A DNA stretch of 5,044 nt from Planctomycetota bacterium. Its GTDB lineage: Bacteria; Planctomycetota; Phycisphaerae; UBA1845; UTPLA1. Position numbers and translations under genes: made by a program. The stretch is from the NCBI GenBank assembly GCA_027295245.1, contig JAPULF010000090.1:1-5044 (forward strand), read 5' to 3'. How positions within the stretch are numbered: the first letter of the stretch is position 1; each line of letters starts with the position of its first letter. Below, one piece after another: positions 1-5,044 of the stretch. The notes beneath the pieces were generated by a model, which worked only from the letters and a program-made list of their open reading frames with translations, was not told the origin of the DNA and ran no database searches.

Positions 1-711
1 AAATGCCGGCTCCTCGTATGAATGAGCCCGGCGAACGGCGGCCGCAACGTCATTTATGCGGTTCTTCGGAACGATGACCTCCAGACGCATTTCGTCCACC
101 CGTTCGAGTCGTCCGCGGCGGCCCACCACCGGATCGGTCGCCTCCGTTCCGAAAAACGTGCCTTCGCCTCGCAGGCGGTAGCTACATTTCTCGTACGCCC
201 CGATCCGACCCGCACCGGCATCGAAAACGGCGTCCGCGACCCGGTCAACGTCACCGGGCGGCACGAAGACCACGAGCTTGCACTCGACCGGCCCGCCCGC
301 GACAGCCTCGAACGGCCCAACATCCTTCAATCCGGCGATCGCCGCTAGGACATCGTTGGTCCCTCCCACCGCCGAATCCAACGCCGTATGCGGTGAATAG
401 ATCGATATGCCGCAGGCCATCGCTTCGGCAACCACACCCTCTTGGGTCGTCGGATCGGCCACCCAGCGCTTGACGGGCCGAAACAACGGCGGATGGTACG
501 ACACGACCGCGCTCACTCTCGCGCGACGCGCCTCCTCGAGCACGTCGGGCGTGAAATCGATCGTCAACATGACCCGATCCAGTTTTCGGACCGGATCGCC
601 GGCCAAAAGCCCGACATTGTCCCACGACGCGGCCGCCCGGCACGGCGCGATCAACTCCATGACATCGCAAAGGTCCCGAACGGTGACGCTCCGCCGTTTC
701 AACTTAGCCAT
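1..711 (-). CDS. NIF3-family dinuclear metal-binding protein, YqfO-like with inserted CutA/PII-like domain (C-terminus cut by window edge)
   Basis: The frame is open from the ATG at 711 to base 1: 237 codons and no stop, so the gene is partial. Visible NIF3 hallmarks are WDNVG (residues 30-34), SYHPPLF (71-77), HTALD (108-112) and GGTND (116-120). From about residue 144 a second domain begins (KLVVFVPPGD, then an AGAGRIGAYEKCSY stretch at 165-178), ending with HSYEEPAF at 230-237. This matches the long NIF3 architecture of YqfO or human NIF3L1 type, where a CutA/PII-like domain splits the metal-binding domain. The C-terminal metal-ligand half should lie beyond the left edge. The family is often labelled GTP cyclohydrolase 1 type 2, but its physiological role is unsettled. 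The start overlaps the aminotransferase end by 8 bases and has a good AAGGAG site 10 bases upstream. The first histidine of the usual HHPP motif is tyrosine here, as in eukaryotic NIF3L1-like proteins. Confidence 0.9.
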   Translation of the reverse strand, partial: MAKLKRRSVTVRDLCDVMELIAPCRAAASWDNVGLLAGDPVRKLDRVMLTIDFTPDVLEEARRARVSAVVSYHPPLFRPVKRWVADPTTQEGVVAEAMACGISIYSPHTALDSAVGGTNDVLAAIAGLKDVGPFEAVAGGPVECKLVVFVPPGDVDRVADAVFDAGAGRIGAYEKCSYRLRGEGTFFGTEATDPVVGRRGRLERVDEMRLEVIVPKNRINDVAAAVRRAHSYEEPAF

Positions 712-1576
712 CCGACCGGCACTCCTTTTCGATCAAGTCCCGGTACAGCCCCGTCAGTTTCAGGGTCATCTCCCCTGGCACGCCGCTGCCCACCGTGTGG
801 CGCTCGATCGCGGTAACCGGCATGATCTCCAAAACGCTGCCGGTAAGAAACACCTCCGGCGATTCCAACAGCTCGTTGATGTCGAGAGGCCGCTCCTCCA
901 CGGAAATCGAAGACTGTTTGGCCAGTTCGATCACGCAGTTTCTCACCGTGCCCGGCAAAACGGGCGTGTCTAGCGGCGGCGTTTGAAGCACGCCGTTTCG
1001 CACCAGGAACACGTTGCAAACCGACCCCTCGGCCAACCTGTTCTCCGTGGTGAACCACAGGGATTCGTGGCACTTGCGATCGGCCGCCTCCTTCAGCGCC
1101 ATCAGTCGCGGCAGATACGCCAGGGTCTTGTGCCCCGCAAGTGGATTCAACCGGCTTTCCTTGTACGGGCAGATGCAGACCCGCATCCCGTGTTGGTACA
1201 GTTCCGGCGGATACTGTTGCGGCGCGGTCGCGGTAATCAGGATCGTCGGCGGAGCGGAAACCACCGGTTGGCCCGGTCGCGGAATGCTGCCCGGCGTGGC
1301 GGTCAGGCGAATGCGCGCCTCGCGAAGCCGATTGGCCTCCAGCAGCTCATTGACGCCCGCGGAGATCGCCTCCCGTGAAATCGTTATCTGCATTTCGAGC
1401 GTCGCGATCGAGCGATTGAGCCGCTCGATATGGCTCTTGAATCGCATCACGCGGCCGCCGTACACGCGCATCGTTTCGAAGATCCCGGCCCCATGCGTAA
1501 AACCCGCGTCGAAGACTGAAACCTCGGCACGGGCCGCCGGAACGATCTCGCCGTTCAGATAAACCTGCTCGCTCAT
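704..1576 (-). CDS. pabC: Class IV PLP-dependent aminotransferase, probable 4-amino-4-deoxychorismate lyase
   Basis: A 290-aa cytosolic fold-type IV PLP enzyme. Visible features are the N-terminal VYLNGEIVP strand, DAGFTHGAGIFETMRVY, the phosphate-binding arginine region MRFKSHIERL (arginine about 45), the Schiff-base lysine in GHKTLAYLPRLMALKEA (Lys150), the conserved glutamate in RLAEGSVCNVFLV (Glu183), LPGTVR and a TGSVLEIMPV substrate-loop motif. The fold is shared by aminodeoxychorismate lyase, branched-chain aminotransferase and D-amino-acid aminotransferase, and the motifs alone do not separate them. The adjacent pabB favours PabC, which releases pyruvate from aminodeoxychorismate to give 4-aminobenzoate. 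I chose the ATG at 1576 because it makes an ATGA overlap with the pabB stop. A GTG at 1585 would add three residues. Length is slightly above E. coli PabC (269 aa). Confidence 0.85.
   Translation of the reverse strand: MSEQVYLNGEIVPAARAEVSVFDAGFTHGAGIFETMRVYGGRVMRFKSHIERLNRSIATLEMQITISREAISAGVNELLEANRLREARIRLTATPGSIPRPGQPVVSAPPTILITATAPQQYPPELYQHGMRVCICPYKESRLNPLAGHKTLAYLPRLMALKEAADRKCHESLWFTTENRLAEGSVCNVFLVRNGVLQTPPLDTPVLPGTVRNCVIELAKQSSISVEERPLDINELLESPEVFLTGSVLEIMPVTAIERHTVGSGVPGEMTLKLTGLYRDLIEKECRSDG
722..727 (-). promoter_or_regulatory. Shine-Dalgarno site of the NIF3-family gene
   Basis: The leftward strand reads AAGGAG here, 10 bases before the ATG at 711, inside the last codons of the upstream aminotransferase gene. 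It is the strongest ribosome binding site in the window and fixes the NIF3 start. The coding overlap suggests translational coupling. Confidence 0.75.
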
Positions 1577-3027
1577 GCCACGCACCCGTCCGCGGGTCGC
1601 CGGCCGGGCGATTCCAGCGCCGGCTCGACTCCGAGCGCGGATAGCATGCCCCGGGCCTTCGCCTGGGTCTCGCGGAATTCCTCGTCGGGATCGGAATCGG
1701 CGACGATTCCGCTGCCGACGGCGACTTCCGCGTGCCCGTCAACGACCGAGATCGTGCGAATGGCGAGATTGAGTCGCATGCGACCGTCGAGTCCGATGTA
1801 CCCGATCGCCCCGCAATACGCCCCGCGCGGATCAGGTTCCAACTCGTCGATGATCTGCATCGCACGCACCTTCGGCGCCCCCGTAATCGATCCGCCCGGG
1901 AAGGCCGCCCTTGCGAGATCGATGCAATCGGCATCGTCGCGCAACCGCCCGACCACCGTTGCGGTGCGATGGAATACGGTCGGAAGCGTCTCGAGCTCCC
2001 CGTCGCTCTCCACCCGAATCGATCCGTACTCGCACACTCGGCCCAGATCGTTGCGCTCCAAATCGATGATCATGTTCAGTTCCGCCCGATCCTTTTCGCT
2101 CGCAGCGAGCATGCTGCGGGCGGCCCGATCCGCCTCCCCCTCGCCGACCCGCGGCCGCGTCCCCTTGATGGGCCGCGTAACCACGTCACGACCGCAAACC
2201 CCCAGAAACAGCTCCGGCGACGAAGACAGGATCGCACGGGCCATGCCCGCGGTCGCCGATTGCCGCACCGGCAAATACGCCGCGTATTGGGCCGGATTGG
2301 ATTCACAAAGACGTTGATATACTTCGATCGGATGCCATTGCAACGGCGCCCGATATCGCCGGGCGATGTTCACCTGATAAATGTCCCCCGCCCGAACATA
2401 ATCGAGGGCCCGCCGCACCTTTTCGACATATTCGAACCTCGACGTGTTCCATCTGCCCGCGACATGATCGGCGGCCGGTCCGTGTCGCCCCAGGCCGCCC
2501 GGCTTGACCTCTCGCGCGAATTGCTCCAGGGAGTCGAGCCGAGCCGATGCGGGGGGCCGTTCGCAACGGGCCACCCTTGCCGGCAATTCCGTCGCGACTG
2601 CCTTCCACTGCCCTTCGACCGAATCATGGACCAGCCAGGTATCGAATAGGCTCCAGCACGCAATCGGCAACGGATGGTTGAGCCGCCGGCAAGATCCCGT
2701 GGGCTCGACAAAACGACCCGATTCGTAGGACAGATATCCGATCCAGCCCGGTGGAAAAGCCAAATCCACATCGGAAATCACCGGACTCCACGGCCGAAAC
2801 GTCCGATTCATCAAGTCGAAGGGATCGCCCCGCCCGGTCACCCGGACGCGGACAGGCTCGAGGGCATATACCGAAAACCGGCCGAACGAAGGCCCAACCG
2901 CGACCGATTCGAGCATGACACCGTCCGGAAAAGCGGCCACCGCCCTTCGCAGGCCGGATCGATCGATCGGCGGCTCGATCGTCCTCGAAAAACACCGAAC
3001 CGGCTCGCTCAAGAGGGCCTTCGACAT
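1573..3027 (-). CDS. pabB: Aminodeoxychorismate synthase component I
   Basis: A 484-aa chorismate-binding enzyme. It would aminate chorismate to 4-amino-4-deoxychorismate with ammonia from a PabA glutaminase, the first step of 4-aminobenzoate and folate synthesis. The N-terminal domain carries MLES (38-41) and FGRFSVYALEP. The catalytic domain has RAGDIYQVNIARRY (212-225), SSSPELFL (268-275), PIKGTRP (286-292), IDLERNDLGR (321-330), FPGGSITGAPKVRAMQIIDE (376-395), NLAIRT (420-425) and VGSGIVADSDPDEEF (437-451). In PIKGT the lysine (Lys288) is the PabB-specific catalytic residue; anthranilate synthase has alanine (PIAGT), so TrpE is unlikely. The frame extends upstream to 3279, but that would overlap the divergent gene and its promoter. 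The ATG at 3027 gives a normal PabB N-terminus. No Shine-Dalgarno is apparent before it. It is the first gene of a three-gene leftward operon. PabA is not in view. Confidence 0.93.
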   Translation of the reverse strand: MSKALLSEPVRCFSRTIEPPIDRSGLRRAVAAFPDGVMLESVAVGPSFGRFSVYALEPVRVRVTGRGDPFDLMNRTFRPWSPVISDVDLAFPPGWIGYLSYESGRFVEPTGSCRRLNHPLPIACWSLFDTWLVHDSVEGQWKAVATELPARVARCERPPASARLDSLEQFAREVKPGGLGRHGPAADHVAGRWNTSRFEYVEKVRRALDYVRAGDIYQVNIARRYRAPLQWHPIEVYQRLCESNPAQYAAYLPVRQSATAGMARAILSSSPELFLGVCGRDVVTRPIKGTRPRVGEGEADRAARSMLAASEKDRAELNMIIDLERNDLGRVCEYGSIRVESDGELETLPTVFHRTATVVGRLRDDADCIDLARAAFPGGSITGAPKVRAMQIIDELEPDPRGAYCGAIGYIGLDGRMRLNLAIRTISVVDGHAEVAVGSGIVADSDPDEEFRETQAKARGMLSALGVEPALESPGRRPADGCVA

Positions 3028-3036
3028 AGGATCGGC

Positions 3037-3065
3037 AGTATAGCCAGCCCTCAGCCGCTTGTCGC
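3037..3065 (-). promoter_or_regulatory. Candidate sigma-70-type promoter of the pabB operon
   Basis: On the leftward strand GCGACA (3065-3060, four of six matches to TTGACA) is separated by 17 bases from TATACT (3042-3037, five of six matches to TATAAT). Transcription should begin around 3028-3031, within a few bases of the pabB ATG at 3027, implying an almost leaderless message. Consensus matching by eye only. Confidence 0.5.
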
Positions 3066-3069
3066 AGCC

Positions 3070-3081
3070 CCTAGATCGAGG
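3070..3081. repeat. Imperfect 12-bp palindrome between divergent -35 boxes
   Basis: CCTAGATCGAGG reads nearly the same on both strands; only the fourth and ninth positions break the symmetry. It lies immediately between the leftward -35 (3060-3065) and the rightward -35 (3082-3087), where an operator could affect both promoters. GATC-centred words are frequent throughout the window, so chance is a real alternative. Confidence 0.3.
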
Positions 3082-3111
3082 TTGAGCAAGACGCCATGAA
3101 ATGTGTATAAT
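3082..3111 (+). promoter_or_regulatory. Candidate sigma-70-type promoter of the rightward membrane-protein operon
   Basis: TTGAGC (3082-3087) is followed after 18 bases by a perfect TATAAT (3106-3111) in otherwise GC-rich DNA. Initiation would fall near 3118, leaving a leader of about 55 bases before the ATG at 3173. It faces away from the pabB promoter, so the two operons share this control region. Confidence 0.55.
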
Positions 3112-3128
3112 CTGATGCGGGGTAACCG

Positions 3129-3142
3129 CTCGAATAATCGAG
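3129..3142. repeat. Short inverted repeat in the rightward leader
   Basis: CTCGA and TCGAG form perfect 5-base arms around an ATAA spacer, downstream of the predicted rightward start point. It could be a small operator or a weak leader hairpin. Nothing ties it to a known regulator. Confidence 0.3.
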
Positions 3143-3172
3143 TACGACCGGGGGACATTACGGGAATGCATT

Positions 3173-3706
3173 ATGCACGCACCTGAAAGTGGATCGACCA
3201 ATGTGACTCCGCCGGCACGAGACCGACGGATCGCAACCGCCTTGTGGCTGATCGTCGTCCTGCTGGCGGTCATCGCCACCAGCCTCCTGATGCGACCCGC
3301 CGGAAAATTCTCGCTGCTCCAGCGGGCCTATGGCGATTCGCAAATGGCGGGCGCCCGCGGAATCTACGCATTCATCGGACCGCTCGACAAGAATCGAACC
3401 GGGCTCTGGATTATGGACTTCGACGCCGGAAACGTCTGGGTCTACGAATACCTCGCGAGCACCCGAAAGCTCCGGCTTGCGGCGGCCCGGTCCTTCGTTT
3501 TCGATCGATATCTGGAGGATTGGAACTGCGACGAGCCGACCCTCGAAGAGGTCAAGCTCATGCTCGACAGGGCCCGTCGCAGCAAGAACCGCATCGCCGG
3601 CCTTGCAGGCTCGCAGGACAACGACGAGACCGGCCTCGGCATACACGTGCCGATCGATCCGCTCGACGTGGACAGGAAAGAGGAAGACCGGCTGGATCTG
3701 CCCTGA
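3173..3706 (+). CDS. Single-pass membrane-anchored protein of unknown function (planctomycete-type)
   Basis: A 177-aa protein with no domain I can name. A basic N-terminus (RDRR at 16-19) precedes one hydrophobic segment at about 20-40 (ATALWLIVVLLAVIATSLLM). By the positive-inside rule this is a signal anchor with the rest outside the cytoplasmic face. The exposed part has a compact core: RGIYAFIGPLDKNRTGLW (62-79), MDFDAGNVWVYEYL (81-94), RKLRLAAARSFVFDRYLED (98-116) and the only cysteine in WNCDEPT (117-123). This looks like a small beta-rich domain followed by helix. The C-terminal 35 residues are acidic and probably disordered. I recall similar IYAF...VWVYEYL proteins from planctomycetes but cannot verify it. 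Only a weak GGGA precedes the ATG, 7 bases upstream. The next gene follows after 39 bases, probably in the same transcript. Confidence 0.75.
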   Translation: MHAPESGSTNVTPPARDRRIATALWLIVVLLAVIATSLLMRPAGKFSLLQRAYGDSQMAGARGIYAFIGPLDKNRTGLWIMDFDAGNVWVYEYLASTRKLRLAAARSFVFDRYLEDWNCDEPTLEEVKLMLDRARRSKNRIAGLAGSQDNDETGLGIHVPIDPLDVDRKEEDRLDLP

Positions 3707-3731
3707 AAACGTGCGAGGCGGATTCGGTACT

Positions 3732-3736
3732 GGGAG
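3732..3736 (+). promoter_or_regulatory. Shine-Dalgarno site of the helix-turn-helix gene
   Basis: GGGAG lies 9 bases before the ATG at 3746, supporting that start. No promoter-like pair is evident in the 39-base gap, so read-through from the upstream gene is likely. Confidence 0.6.
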
Positions 3737-3745
3737 ATTGCAATC

Positions 3746-4897
3746 ATGGCAAGTGAGTTTCTGACGGTGGAACAGGTTTGCGAGCGACTCGGCGTAACCG
3801 CCGAGGACGTCAAGGCGATGGTGGCGGAAGGCCGCCTGAGCGAGGTACGGGATGGCGGCAAGGTGTTCTTTCGGTCGGAAGAGATCGAGCGGATGTCCGC
3901 CAAGGAAGGCAGCAGCGTTGTCGACCTGGCGATGACCGACGAGCCCCTGATCGATGCCGGCCAGCCCGACGAAACCGACTCCTTCGCGTCGGCCCTCTCC
4001 AGCCTGGCCGATTCATCGTCGGGTATCTCCGTCCTCGACGACAGTGCGGCGGGTGTTTCACCGGTCTCTCCGGTCGAAGACATCAGCCCGCTTGCAACCG
4101 AGCCGCAAGCAATCGAACTCGGTGACATCCCCGACCAATTGCCGGCCGCCCCCAAAGAGGATTCAACCGATGAACTGACCTCGGAGATCGGCCTACTCCC
4201 CACCGACGGCGTGCAGGGCGACACCGCGAGCCTTTCTTCGGCGGACTCCGCGGTCGACCTCGGCCTCTCCGGTTCCGACGTAATCAAGCTGGAAAGCGCG
4301 GACGACGTCGAGAAAAAGGCCAAGGAAGACACCCGAATCACCAGCGCCGGCATCAGCGTCTTCGATGACGATGAAATGGACATCGACTCCGACCCCATGG
4401 GCAAGACCCATGATGCCCCCGCCGTCGAGGACTTCGATGCCGTCGGCAGCGGCAGCGGCCTGCTCGACCTCACCCGCGAAAGCGACGACACCAGTCTCGG
4501 TCAAATCCTCGATGTGATCTCACCCACCGAGGTCGCCGATACCGAATCCGAACCCGCACTCGAAGACGACGTCATCGTGGCCGATGTCGCCGACTCCGGC
4601 ATGGCCGACGTCGCCGCCGCCGAGGCCGCCTTCGAAACCGGAATGCCCGGCGCAACAACCCGCCGGGCCGTGAGCGCCATGGCCGGTTCCGTACCGCTGA
4701 ACATCTGCATGGTCCTCGGCCTGTTCGGAATGCTGCTGGTCGGACTCGTCACCTCCGCCCAAATCCAGGGCGTCTGGCCGGCGACCATCATCGACCCGAT
4801 CTCGGGCGGCACCGTCTACATCGCGGTATTCGTCAGTTTGATACTGCTTTCGATCGTCACCGGTGTGATGGCCATCCTGGCGGGCCGCGGCAAATAG
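3746..4897 (+). CDS. Membrane-tethered helix-turn-helix protein with long acidic linker
   Basis: A 383-aa protein of three parts. Residues 5-50 (FLTVEQVCERLGVTAEDVKA, then MVAEGRLSEVRDGGKVFFRS and EEIERM) match the MerR/excisionase-type helix-turn-helix (HTH_17-like) with its short wing. Residues 51-310 form a low-complexity Asp/Glu/Ser/Ala/Pro linker, about 61 acidic against 11 basic residues by hand count, with GISVLDD (93-99), GISVFDDD (202-209) and SGLLDLTRESDDTSLG (237-252). Two hydrophobic segments follow at about 316-336 (VPLNICMVLGLFGMLLVGLV) and 356-378 (TVYIAVFVSLILLSIVTGVM), joined by a loop with WPATIIDPISGG, ending in a short basic tail. The predicted topology puts both ends in the cytoplasm. 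I do not know its role; a membrane-bound regulator, or a domain reused for protein binding, are both possible. The architecture recalls planctomycete-specific proteins. Confidence 0.85.
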   Translation: MASEFLTVEQVCERLGVTAEDVKAMVAEGRLSEVRDGGKVFFRSEEIERMSAKEGSSVVDLAMTDEPLIDAGQPDETDSFASALSSLADSSSGISVLDDSAAGVSPVSPVEDISPLATEPQAIELGDIPDQLPAAPKEDSTDELTSEIGLLPTDGVQGDTASLSSADSAVDLGLSGSDVIKLESADDVEKKAKEDTRITSAGISVFDDDEMDIDSDPMGKTHDAPAVEDFDAVGSGSGLLDLTRESDDTSLGQILDVISPTEVADTESEPALEDDVIVADVADSGMADVAAAEAAFETGMPGATTRRAVSAMAGSVPLNICMVLGLFGMLLVGLVTSAQIQGVWPATIIDPISGGTVYIAVFVSLILLSIVTGVMAILAGRGK

Positions 4898-4924
4898 CGA
4901 ACCGAAGCGACATCCTAGCCCCGT

Positions 4925-5044
4925 TCACGGACGATGCCATTCGTCGCATGACGGGCAAAGCGGCATCGTGCTCCATTCCCCCGACCGTATCGCCCCGATC
5001 GATTTCGACTGCCATAACTCCAGGAGCGCGGATTCCCGAGCGCT
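4925..5044 (-). CDS. Possible C-terminal end of a leftward gene with a CPSC motif (cut by window edge)
   Basis: A leftward frame is open from the right edge to a TGA at 4925: 39 residues ending in MPLCPSCDEWHRP. The CxxC pair followed by a histidine looks like half of a zinc ribbon or thioredoxin-like site, and the tail is rich in Trp. The gene would converge on the rightward operon, leaving 27 bases between stops. Forty codons without a stop is weak evidence in GC-rich DNA. A rightward frame from an ATG at 4949 (MTGKAASCS) is also open to the edge. The tentative call rests on the motif and the tidy convergent spacing. Confidence 0.3.
   Translation of the reverse strand, partial: SARESALLELWQSKSIGAIRSGEWSTMPLCPSCDEWHRP
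4931..4969. repeat. Two-tier inverted repeat downstream of the helix-turn-helix gene
   Basis: ACGATGCC (4931-4938) and GGCATCGT (4962-4969) are perfect 8-base complementary arms. Inside them CGTC (4942-4945) and GACG (4950-4953) form a second stem around GCAT. It starts 34 bases after the stop of the rightward gene and could act as a transcription end structure, but no T-run follows on either strand, so it is not a canonical intrinsic terminator. Confidence 0.3.

Noticed and set aside
407..973. Rightward frames of 188 and 124 residues over the aminotransferase and NIF3 genes
   Set aside because: Both run across the junction of two recognised genes on the opposite strand and have the Arg/His-rich look of shadow frames in GC-rich DNA.
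1577..1585. GTG start at 1585 for the aminotransferase
   Set aside because: The ATG at 1576 makes the usual ATGA coupling with the pabB stop; the three extra residues are not needed for the fold.
1732..2649. A 305-residue rightward frame across pabB
   Set aside because: It is the antisense shadow of the pabB catalytic domain, whose motifs are unmistakable on the other strand. It is Arg/Pro-rich with no family features.
1573..3027. Anthranilate synthase component I (TrpE) as the identity of the chorismate enzyme
   Set aside because: The diagnostic site reads PIKGT with lysine, not the PIAGT of TrpE, and a PabC-like gene follows directly.
3028..3279. Upstream extension of the pabB frame to an ATG at 3279, adding 84 residues
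   Set aside because: The added stretch has no PabB similarity, covers both promoter candidates and overlaps the start of the divergent gene. The ATG at 3027 gives a family-typical N-terminus.
3442..4491. A 349-residue leftward frame very rich in Ser, antisense to the two rightward genes
   Set aside because: It crosses the boundary between two well-supported genes, its composition is what antisense reading of an Asp/Glu/Ala-rich gene yields, and no domain is recognisable.
1..5044. Defence system, CRISPR array, mobile element or phage genes
   Set aside because: No regularly spaced repeats, transposase, integrase, nuclease or toxin motifs are visible. The excisionase-like domain at 3746 is part of a large membrane protein and has no integrase beside it.

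Overview
This is a GC-rich bacterial window with dense coding. The gene content and protein style point to a planctomycete, most likely of the Phycisphaerae type. That assignment is inference: the two rightward genes resemble lineage-specific planctomycete proteins (a single-pass protein with an IYAF...VWVYEYL core, and an excisionase/MerR-like helix-turn-helix protein with a long Asp/Ser-rich linker containing SGLLDLTRESDDTSLG). No sequence search was possible.

Left arm, leftward (3027 down to 1): a tightly packed three-gene operon. pabB (aminodeoxychorismate synthase component I, 484 aa) overlaps a class IV aminotransferase, probably pabC (aminodeoxychorismate lyase, 290 aa), by an ATGA junction. 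That gene overlaps a NIF3-family dinuclear-metal protein by 8 bases, and the NIF3 gene runs off the left edge. PabB and PabC would convert chorismate to 4-aminobenzoate for folate. The glutaminase partner PabA is not in the window. The NIF3 reading frame is open to base 1 with no stop inside the window.

Middle (3028-3172): a 145-base divergent control region. A leftward promoter-like pair (GCGACA-17-TATACT) sits so close to the pabB ATG that the message may be leaderless. A rightward pair (TTGAGC-18-TATAAT) precedes the other operon. An imperfect 12-base palindrome lies between the two -35 boxes, and a CTCGA/TCGAG inverted repeat lies in the rightward leader.

Right arm, rightward (3173-4897): a 177-aa membrane-anchored protein of unknown function, then 39 bases later a 383-aa protein with an N-terminal helix-turn-helix, a strongly acidic linker of about 260 residues and two C-terminal membrane segments. 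Nothing here identifies their role. A cytoplasmic DNA-binding-type domain tethered to the membrane by an acidic linker is the most unusual object in the window.

Right edge (4898-5044): a short convergent region with a two-tier inverted repeat and a leftward frame, open to the edge, that ends in a CPSC motif and could be the C-terminus of another gene. There are no tRNA, rRNA, CRISPR, insertion-sequence or phage signatures.
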